Below, one piece after another: positions 17,014 to 26,317 of a stretch of DNA of 64,000 nucleotides. Position 1 is the stretch's first letter; each line of letters starts with the position of its first letter. The position numbers and the translations under genes were made by a program. The stretch lies in contig CAROLD010000008.1 in the NCBI GenBank assembly GCA_949035555.1, positions 1-64,000 of the forward strand. The letters are read 5' to 3'. Under the pieces are notes generated by a model. That model searched no databases. It worked only from the letters and a program-made list of their open reading frames with translations, and was not told the origin of the DNA. This stretch comes from an uncultured bacterium (GTDB lineage: Bacteria; Cyanobacteriota; Vampirovibrionia; Gastranaerophilales; Gastranaerophilaceae).

Positions 17014-20000
17014 TGTCTTCTCTTAGTTTTACACCTGTAACTTTTGTTTTGCCTTTTTCTTTTTGTGTTACACCAATTGTTCTGTTAGCAGCTTCAATCA
17101 TTGGACGACGGTGACTTACTACAATAAACTGAGTATCTGATGATTGTTTTTTAACCATATCAGCAATTCTCTCAACATTCATCGTATCTAAGCTTGCGTC
17201 AACCTCATCCAGCGCATAGAACGGTGCAGGTAAATATTTTTGAATTGAAAATACAAGCGCGAGCGCAGTGAGCGCTTTTTCTCCGCCTGACAGGGCGCCG
17301 AGTTTGTTGTTTGTTGTTTTATCTCTCGGTTTTGCTTCAATTGTCATGCCGGCAGAAAGCGGGTCATTTTCATTTTCCAGAATAAGTCTTCCTTCACCTT
17401 CGGACAATTGATGATAAATATCTTTAAAGTTTTCATTTATAGAGGTGAAAGTTGTCATAAATGCTTCTTTTTTCTGCTGTTCAAACCCGTTCATTTTATC
17501 TAAAATTGATTGTCTTTCGGTTGATAAGGTGCGGATTTGGGTGTCTAATTCTTCTTTTCTTGCGGCTTTTTCTTCGTAAGATACGATTGCGCGCATATTT
17601 ACGTCGCCAAGTTCCTGCATTCTCTTATCAAGTCTTTGAATTTTTGCATTCAACTCATCAATTGAAATTTGAACAGGTTCAAGTTTTTCTACATCAACTC
17701 CTGCATTTTCCAAAACCTCAGAAGCTTCTTTTAATTGAGGTTCCAGCTCACGGCGGCGGGCTTTGAAAGATTCAATCTGCTCGTTAATTCTGTCTATTTC
17801 GGATGCCTTTACCGCACTGTTTGTCTGTAATTCAACCAGACTGTTGTGAATTTCTTCTTTCTGTTTCACAAGTTCTCCGATTTTTTCATCAATTACAGCA
17901 ATTTTATCAGATAGGGTATTTAATTGTTCCTCTAATTGAACGATTTCTACCTTATAAGTCTCCTTGTCTTTTTCAAGCGATTCGTTGTTTTTAGTGGTGT
18001 TTTTTATGTCATCCTGTTTAGAAGTAATTAATTGTTCATTAAACTTGATAGTATTTTCAAAACCTTGAATTTCACTGTTCACATTCATTAGATTACTGTT
18101 TAATCTGCGAATTTCGTCTTCAATCCCCTGTGTTTTTTCTTTCAAATCTTTTAAGTCTTTATCATTTAACAGACTGTCAAGTTCTGCAAGTTTGTCTTGA
18201 GACTGTTGAATTTGGTCTGCAAGCTCAACACGTTTAAGTTCAATCTTATCCAATTCGTTATTTAGCTGTTCGATTTTAGGCTCATTTTCAGCAACAAGAG
18301 TTTTCTTAGCTTCAAGAAGGTTTTGACTGTTTTCAAATTGAGAAGTCATATTTGAAAGCTCAATCTTTGCTTTTGAATACTCGGTAGATGATGAAGAGTA
18401 AGAAACTCTTATTCTATCGAGTTTATCTTCTAATTCTCTGCGTCTTGCAACAGCATCGTCATACTTTTTCTGAAGTTCATCAAGTTTTGCTTTTGCGCGT
18501 TCAAGTTCCTTGTCGTCGCTCTGTCCGAACCCAAACATTGATTTCTTCACGTAACCGCCTGTGATTGCAGATGATTTTTCATACAGTTTGCCGTCAAGAG
18601 TAACCATACGATATTTGCCCATCAATTGTTCAGCAGCATCTGTGTCTTCAACAATCAAGGTATCACCGACTGCATAGAAAAATGCATCCAGATACATATC
18701 GTCAAAATCAACAAGATTTATTGCAAAATCAATTACACCTCTATTTTTCGGAAGCTGCAACTTACCCGGAGCCTTTTTAATTTTGCTCAACGGAATGAAT
18801 GTTGCGCGTCCTGATTTTGAAGAGTTTAAAAGCTCCATAGCAACATACGCAGCATGCGGGTCATCTACAACAATATGTGCAAGTCTTCCCCCGAATGCAA
18901 CATCTAATGCAAGCGAATATTCTTCATCAACTGTACCCAACTGCATTAATGGAGCATGAACCCCTTCTAAGTTTGCATTCATAACCGCATTTATGGGCAG
19001 GCTTGAACCTGATGATGACATAGCTCTTCTTTGTGCTTCCATATCTGAAAACTTACGATAAGCCGCTCTTACGTCATGATCAAAATGTTCGATTGAAGTT
19101 TTTGCATCGTCCAGATCCTTCATTGTTTTGGTTTGAATTTCTTTCAATTCATCCATTTCCTTTTTTAAATCGGAAACTTGCAATTCTTTCAAAGATTTAT
19201 TATCTCCGAAGTTTGATTTTGCCTGTTCAGCATTTTCTATGAAGGTTTTTGCATCTTCTACTTCTTTTTTTAAGTTTTTCAGTTCATTCTCTTTTGGAAG
19301 AGATGTTTTTAAAAGTTCATTATCTTTATCTTTTAAGGCATCCAGCCCGCGGGATACATCGTTTCGCTCCTGAATGTATTTATCCGCAGTTGAACTTAGA
19401 CCTGAAATATCTGCAAGCTTTTTTGCAAGCTCATCTTTTTTATCTTTAAGCTGAGTTTCAATAATACCGATTTTATCGTGCGAAAGCTTGATATTAAGTC
19501 TTTCGTCTTCAATTTTCTTTTTGTAAGATTCTATACCGTTTTTTGCATTTTCAATTGCCTGCAGCCCTTTTTGAATTTGAGTTTGAGAATAATCAATTGC
19601 ATTTTTCTTGGTTTGAATACGCGCAGAAAGATCGCTTTGCGCATCTTTTAATTTGTTGCGCTCATCTTCACCCTGTTCTTTTAATTTTGCATCAAGCTCT
19701 TTATATTTTTCGTTAATCAGTTTAATTTTTTCATCCAAATCTTTTTTGTTAAGCTGTTCTTCTTTAAGTTTTTTGTTAGATTGGAGAATATTGTCATGCG
19801 CAAGCTCTAAATTCCTGCGCAAATCAAAGAATTTAACAGTGCTGATTTGAGATTCAAGCCCTGATTTTTCTTCTTGAAGCTTTTTATATTTGAGAGCAAC
19901 CTCTCTTTCTGCTTTTAATTGTTCTAGAGTTTTTTCAACTTCGGACAGAATTAAAGAAGCGGCTTCGACACGCTGTTCTACAGTTTTTAATTCACCTGTT

Positions 20001-20512
20001 GCCTGATCTATTCTTCTGTCAAAATCTGCAACTCCGGCAATTTCGTCAATAATTCCGCGGCGAACCTTAGAAGAACACATTACAATACTGTTCACGTCGC
20101 CCTGCATCATTACATTATAGCTGTTTGGAGTGATATTATATTTTTCCAGAATTCCTCTAATATTTGTCAGAGTATCGACTTTATCATTAAGGTAATAAGT
20201 ACTTGCATAACCCTGATTAGTTTTTTTAATCCTTCTGCCGACAGATAATTCCCCAATACCATCAACATCACCAAAGGTAACTTTTACCATTGCTTCATTT
20301 TTATTGTTAAATGTTGTAATAAAATCCGACAAATTTTCAATACGCAAAGCACTGCCCGTTCTCAAGCCCAGCGCAAACATAACACTGTCAATAATATTAC
20401 TTTTTCCTGACCCGTTTGGTCCGGAGACAGTGGTAAAACCTTTCAAAAGGGGGATCTCTGATTTATTTGCAAATGATTTAAAATTATCTATTTCTAACTG
20501 TTTTATGTACAT
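17003..20512 (-). CDS. smc: Chromosome segregation ATPase SMC
   Basis: A 1169-residue SMC protein, the ATPase of bacterial condensin. Start at the ATG 20512 (MYIKQLEIDNFKSF); the TTG four codons upstream is less likely. Walker A GPNGSGKS is at residues 31-38. Long coiled coils run from about 165-500 and 670-1010. The hinge lies around 510-640 (LEGVHAPLMQLGTV ... FGGRLAHIVVDDPHAAYVAM). Near the C-terminus come the signature LGALSGGEKALTALAL and Walker B APFYALDEVDASLD. All active-site elements are intact. It is first in the smc-scpA-scpB-metzincin operon. Confidence 0.98.
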   Translation of the reverse strand: MYIKQLEIDNFKSFANKSEIPLLKGFTTVSGPNGSGKSNIIDSVMFALGLRTGSALRIENLSDFITTFNNKNEAMVKVTFGDVDGIGELSVGRRIKKTNQGYASTYYLNDKVDTLTNIRGILEKYNITPNSYNVMMQGDVNSIVMCSSKVRRGIIDEIAGVADFDRRIDQATGELKTVEQRVEAASLILSEVEKTLEQLKAEREVALKYKKLQEEKSGLESQISTVKFFDLRRNLELAHDNILQSNKKLKEEQLNKKDLDEKIKLINEKYKELDAKLKEQGEDERNKLKDAQSDLSARIQTKKNAIDYSQTQIQKGLQAIENAKNGIESYKKKIEDERLNIKLSHDKIGIIETQLKDKKDELAKKLADISGLSSTADKYIQERNDVSRGLDALKDKDNELLKTSLPKENELKNLKKEVEDAKTFIENAEQAKSNFGDNKSLKELQVSDLKKEMDELKEIQTKTMKDLDDAKTSIEHFDHDVRAAYRKFSDMEAQRRAMSSSGSSLPINAVMNANLEGVHAPLMQLGTVDEEYSLALDVAFGGRLAHIVVDDPHAAYVAMELLNSSKSGRATFIPLSKIKKAPGKLQLPKNRGVIDFAINLVDFDDMYLDAFFYAVGDTLIVEDTDAAEQLMGKYRMVTLDGKLYEKSSAITGGYVKKSMFGFGQSDDKELERAKAKLDELQKKYDDAVARRRELEDKLDRIRVSYSSSSTEYSKAKIELSNMTSQFENSQNLLEAKKTLVAENEPKIEQLNNELDKIELKRVELADQIQQSQDKLAELDSLLNDKDLKDLKEKTQGIEDEIRRLNSNLMNVNSEIQGFENTIKFNEQLITSKQDDIKNTTKNNESLEKDKETYKVEIVQLEEQLNTLSDKIAVIDEKIGELVKQKEEIHNSLVELQTNSAVKASEIDRINEQIESFKARRRELEPQLKEASEVLENAGVDVEKLEPVQISIDELNAKIQRLDKRMQELGDVNMRAIVSYEEKAARKEELDTQIRTLSTERQSILDKMNGFEQQKKEAFMTTFTSINENFKDIYHQLSEGEGRLILENENDPLSAGMTIEAKPRDKTTNNKLGALSGGEKALTALALVFSIQKYLPAPFYALDEVDASLDTMNVERIADMVKKQSSDTQFIVVSHRRPMIEAANRTIGVTQKEKGKTKVTGVKLREDNDE

Positions 20513-20593
20513 ATTTCTACCCAAGTATAGCGTATGTACTAATTATGACAGCATTAAATAGGTCATGTCAAAAATATTTAATATTATTTACAA

Positions 20594-21763
20594 TTAATTC
20601 TCTTGGTACTCTTTTGCATAAGCCGGGTTAACAGCAAGCCATTTAAATGTTTGAGCATCAACTTCCGGAATATCAATGACAAAAGTTCCGCCGTAACGCC
20701 CTCTTGAAAATACAAGGTAACCTTCTTTTGCTAAGTTATGAAAAGCTTTTCTAATTGTATTCGGGCTTAAATCAAGCTGATTTGCAAGCTCTTGAATTGA
20801 AGGTAATTTATCACCGATTTCATAATCTTGAGCAATCATTTTCTTTATATGATTTTGTGTTTTTTCATAATGATAAAAAGCAGTTTCCTGAGCTGAAGCA
20901 AATATTGAAGTCTCAGGCTTAAATGATGAAACCTTATCTCCCGGCAGTTTAACTACTGACGTTCCGTATCTTCCTCTGCGAGCAAGCAATATACCACGGT
21001 CGATAAGAACTTTCAGGGCATCATGAACGGTTTTTACACTTGCTTTTAGTGCATTTGCAAGAGCGGCATGAGAAGGCATTTTATCTCCGACTTTCAAATT
21101 CTCGGTAATATATGACTCTAAATCTCGGACTACAATGTCTACGAGAGTTTCAGCCGCTTGTGAATTAGTAATATTTTTTATTTCGAAATCTTCGGTCAAC
21201 AAAGTCCAGCCCTGTTCTTTGCCGTTTTTATTAAAATGCATAATTATACCTTGATTTTCAAGATAATCCAGAGCCATTCTGGTTGTATTAGGAGAATACC
21301 CTGTAATTGTTGCAAGAGTTCTTGATGATGGCAGAGTCGCTCCCTTTTTAAAGCCGTCAGTCTGAAGATATCTTTTTATAGCTTCTGCGGCTAATTCACG
21401 CTTTGAAGTAAGTTTTCTAACCTTTGACACAGGTGCTTTGTAATCACGTACAAGTGTTCCTACACATTGTTTTGATTCTACATATCCCCAGTCTTCCAGC
21501 TGCCTGAAGGCATTTTGCATGGTTCCTATACTCACTCCAAGCAAATACGCAAAATCTGCCTTTGATGGAATAATATTACTTATCTCAATTTTCCCGGATT
21601 TTAAATCCTTTTCTATCCATTTTGAAAGCCATCTGGCAATTGCAACAGCTTTTGATTCTGAAATATTTTTTAAATCAGGAAGCTCCATCTCTATATCTAA
21701 AATATCAATAGCTGTTAACCGTGATTTTTGAGGATATATATACTTTTCATTTTTTGCGTTCAT
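20594..21763 (-). CDS. Regulator with four tandem GntR-type winged-helix domains and no effector domain
   Basis: A 389-residue DNA-binding protein. Four GntR-like winged helix-turn-helix units can be laid out at about 38-106, 121-190, 205-272 and 300-364. Each has a 30-residue core beginning Pro-Ser with the pattern PSxxxLAxxxxxSxxTxxxAxxxLxxxG (cores at 66-95, 145-174, 230-259 and 321-350). Units 3 and 4 also share the wing RGRYGT/RGRYGG. Usual GntR regulators have one such domain plus a ligand-binding domain; here there is none, only a short C-terminal tail. It presumably binds several operator half-sites along DNA. The neighbours give no clear target. The start ATG is preceded by AGGTAGAAAG. 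Confidence 0.85.
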   Translation of the reverse strand: MNAKNEKYIYPQKSRLTAIDILDIEMELPDLKNISESKAVAIARWLSKWIEKDLKSGKIEISNIIPSKADFAYLLGVSIGTMQNAFRQLEDWGYVESKQCVGTLVRDYKAPVSKVRKLTSKRELAAEAIKRYLQTDGFKKGATLPSSRTLATITGYSPNTTRMALDYLENQGIIMHFNKNGKEQGWTLLTEDFEIKNITNSQAAETLVDIVVRDLESYITENLKVGDKMPSHAALANALKASVKTVHDALKVLIDRGILLARRGRYGTSVVKLPGDKVSSFKPETSIFASAQETAFYHYEKTQNHIKKMIAQDYEIGDKLPSIQELANQLDLSPNTIRKAFHNLAKEGYLVFSRGRYGGTFVIDIPEVDAQTFKWLAVNPAYAKEYQEN

Positions 21764-21858
21764 ATCTTTCTACCTGCTTTCATTTTTTAATAATATACTA
21801 TGTGTAAAAAAACAGCAAGATATTTTTTGCTAATATTTATAGTTTTATTACGAAAAAA

Positions 21859-22833
21859 TTAAACATATTGCAGATTTTCATTTTTAATATATTCAATATA
21901 TTCAAGAATTTTACTGTAATCTTCTTCCATTACCATTACACCTCTTATCTTTGAGGCATTTCTAATCCCTGCAATATAGTATGGATAAAACTTTCTAAAA
22001 AACTTAATTCCAACATTTTCTCCGCGAAGTTTAATTTCTTCATCGAGATGAACTTTCATCATGTCAAGTTTATCTATAATTGTAGGTTCAGATATTTTTT
22101 CTCCTGTTCTAAGATAGGTTTCTATACGTGCAATAAGTGTCGGATCTCCTAAAATCCCTCTGCCTATAGCTATACCATCAGCTTTACTCTGTTCAAGACA
22201 TTGCTCAGCTGTTTCTATTGAGGTTACATCTCCATTGGCAAAAACAGGAATATCTACATTTTCCTTAAGAGTTCGAATTTTCTCCCAATCTGCTTTTCCT
22301 GCATAAAACTGAGAACGTGTTCGGGCATGAATAGTTATGAACTGCGCACCTGCTTCCTGCATTTGTTGTCCAAATTCAACATAATTCATCTCATCTGCGG
22401 TGTATCCCAGACGAAATTTAACGCTTACCGGCTTATCTGTACCGTCTTTTACAGCCTTTACCAAATCTGCCGCAAGAGAAGGATTACGCATCAAAGCTGA
22501 GCCGTCCTGCCCCTTAACAACTTTATTTACAGGACATCCCATATTTATGTCAAGCATATCTGCAAACTGAGATAAATACTCCGAAGAATATTTCATCAAA
22601 TGAGGTTTATGACCGCAAATTTGATAAACTATCGGATGATGATTTTCATCAAGCTTTGTTATCTCCGTTTGAATATTTTGTGCCAGAAATTCTGAACTTA
22701 TCATCTCGGTTGTAAGAAGACAATTCTTTGAATATTTTCTAACCAAACTTCTTAAAACATAGTCAGTGATACCTGCCATTGGGGCAAGTGATACTTTGCT
22801 TTGTATAAGATGTTGTACTGTACTATTTTGCAT
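21859..22833 (-). CDS. dus: tRNA-dihydrouridine synthase (Dus)
   Basis: A 324-residue FMN enzyme that reduces uridines in the tRNA D-loop. N-terminal SKVSLAPMAGITD near residue 13 is the flavin-binding opening. The active-site block DINMGCPVNKVVKGQDGSAL near 95 contains the catalytic Cys. ITIHARTRSQFYAGKADW near 165 and VFANGDVTS and IGRGILGDP near 200-230 are the other TIM-barrel phosphate/FMN motifs. The DusB-type PVNKVVK pattern suggests the bacterial DusB subgroup. The start codon overlaps the end of the TPR gene by 11 bases (ATGCAAAATAG), so the two are translationally coupled. Confidence 0.95.
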   Translation of the reverse strand: MQNSTVQHLIQSKVSLAPMAGITDYVLRSLVRKYSKNCLLTTEMISSEFLAQNIQTEITKLDENHHPIVYQICGHKPHLMKYSSEYLSQFADMLDINMGCPVNKVVKGQDGSALMRNPSLAADLVKAVKDGTDKPVSVKFRLGYTADEMNYVEFGQQMQEAGAQFITIHARTRSQFYAGKADWEKIRTLKENVDIPVFANGDVTSIETAEQCLEQSKADGIAIGRGILGDPTLIARIETYLRTGEKISEPTIIDKLDMMKVHLDEEIKLRGENVGIKFFRKFYPYYIAGIRNASKIRGVMVMEEDYSKILEYIEYIKNENLQYV

Positions 22834-24949
22834 ATTCTTTTAATTCTTCGGCACGGGCTTTTGCATATTGCTTATATTCATCATCCTGCACATCTGAGTT
22901 AGCATAAGCTGTATAGTAAGTATATGCGTCTTTGAATTTACCGAGTGCGTCATAGTCTGATGCGATTAAGTAATTACAAATTGTGAATTCGTTATTCAGG
23001 CTGTATGCCTTTTTTAAGTCTGCAATTGCTTCGTTTCTTTTCTCCTTTGTATCATAAATCATACCACGATAATATAATGCGTATGAATTTTGAGCATCTT
23101 TTGATAACAATTCGTTAAATTTAACCAGACTTTCATCAAATTTACTTTCATCATAAAGTGCAATAGCATCATTTAGCAAATTAGACCTGTCAGACTCGTC
23201 AATTGATGCCATAAATTCTTTTGCCTGAGTATGATTTTTATTAAGAGTCAAAACTTTGTGAAGATAAATTTTAGCATTAACAAAATCTTCGGCTTCACCA
23301 TATAAAACCGCAATATAATATGCAATATCGGCATCAGCAGGTTTTAACTCTAAAGCTTTTTTATAATAAGCTATAGCATTATTTCTATCCCCAAGCTCCT
23401 GATAAGAAGTTGCAGCACCAACCATTGTGTCAGCAGTTGCCGGAACTATACTTAAGTATGTGTTAATAGCTTCCTTATACTGCTTATTATTGTAAAATTC
23501 AGCAGCTTTTGCAATTAAATTATCAGTTTTCATATTAGAAATATTTTTAAGAGTATCTGCTACAGTTCCTTCTTGAGGGAATTTTGTCCGGGCAGTTTTT
23601 AAAGTTCTTAATGCTCCGTCAAAATCATTTCCTTGAGCCTGTGCAAGCGCCATATTAACATACATTTCAGGATTAGTACCGTTAGCTTTGATTGCCTGAT
23701 TATACATAAATACGGAATTTTCAATATTACCGCCTTTATGAAGTTCTATAGCATAATCATAAAAGATTTCCGACGGATTAGAGCTGGCAAGATTAGCATT
23801 CACATACTCTACAAACTGCTGAGGAGAAGATGTCTTTTTTACATTTTCAAGCATTTGTCCTTTTATATAACTGTTATTCGGGTCAAGAGCCAAAACTCTT
23901 TTAAAACCGTCTTGAGCCATTTTTGTATCACCAAGTTTATCATAACATTGTGCCCGGTACAGATTTGCGTTAACATTATTTGGTGTCATTATAAGAACAG
24001 ATTCATAAGCTTTAATTGCAGTTCTATAATCACCTTTCTGTTGATAAAGAGTTCCAACATTAATTCTGGTATTTGTATTCGACGGATCCAAAGTTTCCGC
24101 CTTCTTATAATAAGTCAATGCCTCATCAAGACGTCCTTCTTTCTGCAAGACAGCACCCATATTGGCATTTAAGTTTCCGCTGTTTGGAGAAGCCTCCAAT
24201 TTCTTTTTAAAGGTTCTTTCTAGCGTATATAAAATATCTTTATTATCAGTAGTTGAACGTTCCAGAACATAGCTGAATTCTTTTAGCGCATCATCGGATG
24301 AATTCATATTATCAAGAATTTTTGCATAAGAAAGTCTCAAATTCAAATCGGACGGGTCAACAGAAACGGCTTTTTTATAATACTCTGCGGCTTTAGGTTC
24401 ATTACCTAAAAGCTTTAAGATATCTCCGGTCTGTTCAAAGCTGTTTTTTTGTAAATCGCGGCTTCCTAGTGCCTGATTAAATTCATATGCTGCTGCCGCA
24501 AAGTTACCTTCTGCACGAAGTCTTTTTGCAGTTTTAAATCTATTTTCCGACGACAAATCAAAATTCAAAGCTTTCAAACAAACTTCAAGGTTCTTTGAAG
24601 TTTGACTGATTGCGCTTGCTGAATTTTGTACTTGCGATTGAGTAGGGTAGTATACCATATAAAACAGTGCACTTCTAAAATCATCAGCCGCTTTGCTCCA
24701 ATTATTGTCTTTATTTCCTGTTTCTGCTGCACGAGCAAGATAAGAATTAATTAATCCGATTCTTGCCGAATTATCCAGATAATTAATTCTTAATGCATTT
24801 TTGAATTGCTCAATAGCATTTGAATACTGATAATTGGCAAGATAATTCTGCCCTAAATCGTAGTGTTCTTTAAAATCTGCAAATGCGGTTCCGCTGAGTA
24901 AACACATAATAATTGTAAGTTTTGCAATGTTAGCTAATGATTTTTTCAT
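22823..24949 (-). CDS. Exported TPR-repeat protein (708 aa)
   Basis: Start moved to the ATG at 24949, six bases after GAAGGGA, giving a signal peptide (MKKSLANIAKLTIIMCLLSG, cleavage after TAFA). The mature protein is built almost wholly of TPR helices. At least ten units can be recognised by the spacing of Leu/Tyr, Ala-Ala and Pro, for example NNAIAYYKKALELKPADADI near residue 505 and EALTYYKKAETLDPSNTNTR near 270. It is a periplasmic or outer-membrane-associated interaction scaffold. No enzyme domain is present. It is coupled to dus by an 11-base overlap, an arrangement that does not itself suggest a shared function. Confidence 0.85.
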   Translation of the reverse strand: MKKSLANIAKLTIIMCLLSGTAFADFKEHYDLGQNYLANYQYSNAIEQFKNALRINYLDNSARIGLINSYLARAAETGNKDNNWSKAADDFRSALFYMVYYPTQSQVQNSASAISQTSKNLEVCLKALNFDLSSENRFKTAKRLRAEGNFAAAAYEFNQALGSRDLQKNSFEQTGDILKLLGNEPKAAEYYKKAVSVDPSDLNLRLSYAKILDNMNSSDDALKEFSYVLERSTTDNKDILYTLERTFKKKLEASPNSGNLNANMGAVLQKEGRLDEALTYYKKAETLDPSNTNTRINVGTLYQQKGDYRTAIKAYESVLIMTPNNVNANLYRAQCYDKLGDTKMAQDGFKRVLALDPNNSYIKGQMLENVKKTSSPQQFVEYVNANLASSNPSEIFYDYAIELHKGGNIENSVFMYNQAIKANGTNPEMYVNMALAQAQGNDFDGALRTLKTARTKFPQEGTVADTLKNISNMKTDNLIAKAAEFYNNKQYKEAINTYLSIVPATADTMVGAATSYQELGDRNNAIAYYKKALELKPADADIAYYIAVLYGEAEDFVNAKIYLHKVLTLNKNHTQAKEFMASIDESDRSNLLNDAIALYDESKFDESLVKFNELLSKDAQNSYALYYRGMIYDTKEKRNEAIADLKKAYSLNNEFTICNYLIASDYDALGKFKDAYTYYTAYANSDVQDDEYKQYAKARAEELKEYAK

Positions 24950-25036
24950 GTTTGCTCCCTTCTCAGCTAACATTGTATTACAAGTTTATTTTTGTGTATA
25001 TACACAGGCGGTTAATTGTAAATTTCTGTATATAAA

Positions 25037-25077
25037 ACAAAAAGAGTAAGATATGTAACTATCTTACTCTTTAAATC
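25037..25077 (-). terminator. Terminator of the 53-aa small gene
   Basis: A 13-bp stem (25041-25053 with 25060-25072) has a 6-base loop. On the minus strand it is followed by TTTTTGTTTT, 20 bases after the stop of the gene at 25092-25253. Confidence 0.8.
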
Positions 25078-25091
25078 TTTGTTTTAGGATA

Positions 25092-25253
25092 CTAAACGTT
25101 AAAATCATTTACAGAAATAAAATTTAAACATTCATCAAACAGTGTTTGAAGAGGAACGGAAACATCTTGCACCTCCCCTAAAATGTCTTCCGATAATTCA
25201 ATCTCAGCGATTGCCATACTTCTCATCATTACTTCAGCCTGTCTTGTTTCCAT
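25092..25253 (-). CDS. Small acidic protein (53 aa)
   Basis: Short gene supported by an AAGGAG ribosome site seven bases before the ATG and by a hairpin terminator 20 bases after its TAG. The product begins METRQAEVMMRSMAIAEIEL and ends ISVNDFNV. It is acidic, with an amphipathic N-terminal helix of about 24 residues and no signal peptide, membrane segment or Cys pair. I do not recognise it. It stands alone between the TPR gene and infC, which is divergent. Regulatory peptide or small adaptor are possibilities without direct support. Confidence 0.6.
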   Translation of the reverse strand: METRQAEVMMRSMAIAEIELSEDILGEVQDVSVPLQTLFDECLNFISVNDFNV

Positions 25254-25502
25254 ATTTGTACTCCTTATTTAATTTTTGTCGGGTAAATATCCTTAATCTT
25301 AACAATTTCATTATCGGCATCAAGAGAAAAGATCTTTAATATATTTATGAAGAGATTAATTATTTTTTTCAAAAAGCTTTATTTATAATCGTTTCAGGTA
25401 ATTTACAAAAGTTCATAATTGTTTTAAGTTAGACTATAGCATATTTTTAGTTTTTGTGATAATATGAAAACGTAATATAACTTTAATATAGGAGATAAAA
25501 CA

Positions 25503-26048
25503 ATAGCTAACGATACTAGATCCATGAAGGACAGGGATAAAACAATAATGAACGAACGTATCCGTTCAAAAGAAGTAAGATTAATTGACGAAACCGGAAC
25601 CAACCATGGAGTAGTTCCAACTTCAAAAGCCCTATCCATGGCAGATGCTGCTGATTTGGATTTGGTATTAATCAGCCCAAATCAAGCTCCACCTGTTGCC
25701 AAAATCATGGATTACGGCAAATATAAATATGAACTTGCTAAAAAAGCTAAAGAAGCTAAGAAAAAACAGCATGTTGTTGATGTAAAAGAAGTAAAAGTAA
25801 GATACAAAATTGATACTCACGATTACGAAGTTCGTTTAAAAAGTGTTAGAAAATTTATTTCTCAAGGTAACAAGGTTAAAATCGTAGTTATGCTTCGAGG
25901 CAGAGAAATGCAGCATTCAAACCTTGCTTTTGATTTAGCGAACAGATTTCTTGCAGACTTAGCTGATGCCCCGATTCAAGTTGAGAAAAAACCACAACTT
26001 GAAGGTAGAAATGTTACCCTTTATTTAACAGGTCAATCTTCAACTTAA
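25503..26048 (+). CDS. infC: Translation initiation factor IF-3, probable AUA start
   Basis: IF-3 binds the 30S subunit and enforces initiator tRNA and start-codon fidelity. The two-domain structure is clear: N-domain NERIRSKEVRLIDETG, the linker with KKAKEAKKKQ, and C-domain VKEVKVRYKIDTHDYEVRLK to the end. The strongest ribosome site (TAGGAG, 25489-25494) sits eight bases before an ATA codon at 25503 that is in frame (IANDTRSMKDRDK). The ATG at 25524 has no Shine-Dalgarno and the ATG at 25548 only a poor one. infC in enterobacteria uses AUU and is autoregulated through that rare start. An AUA start here would give the same logic. The tRNA-Phe gene follows. Confidence 0.93.
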   Translation: MANDTRSMKDRDKTIMNERIRSKEVRLIDETGTNHGVVPTSKALSMADAADLDLVLISPNQAPPVAKIMDYGKYKYELAKKAKEAKKKQHVVDVKEVKVRYKIDTHDYEVRLKSVRKFISQGNKVKIVVMLRGREMQHSNLAFDLANRFLADLADAPIQVEKKPQLEGRNVTLYLTGQSST

Positions 26049-26127
26049 GAAAAAGACTTCTTGACTTTAAATCTTGAGCAGGTAAGATAGAATATGTAAT
26101 CGGCATGAGTTACACAAATAAAAGTTA

Positions 26128-26203
26128 GCCGCAATAGCTCAGTTGGTAGAGCAAGGGACTGAAAATCCCTGTGTCCTTGGTTCAATTCCGAGTTGCGGCA
26201 CCA
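26128..26203 (+). tRNA. tRNA-Phe (anticodon GAA), CCA encoded
   Basis: Full cloverleaf: acceptor GCCGCAA/TTGCGGC, D arm with AGCTCAGTTGGTAGAGC, anticodon loop CTGAAAA giving GAA, and T loop TTCAATT. The discriminator is A at 26200 and CCA is encoded. It is followed at once by a terminator and may be read through from infC. Confidence 0.97.
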
Positions 26204-26205
26204 TT

Positions 26206-26233
26206 AAAAAAGCACCTTTTGGGTGCTTTTTTA
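26206..26233 (+). terminator. Terminator after tRNA-Phe
   Basis: A stem aaaaagcacc/ggtgcttttt is followed by more T on the plus strand. Confidence 0.85.
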
Positions 26234-26317
26234 ATATTATTGATTTATGTTACCCCGTCAGCGGATGTGATAATTCTCAATTACTTTCAAAATTATTTTT
26301 GAAATAAAGGAGAAATT

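Noticed and set aside
23633..24172. 179-residue plus-strand frame inside the TPR gene
   Set aside because: It is the complement of a well-supported TPR coding region, is Phe/Ile/Lys/Cys-biased, and lacks a start signal.
25142..25339. 65-residue plus-strand frame
   Set aside because: It overlaps the minus-strand 53-residue gene, which has far better start and stop signals.
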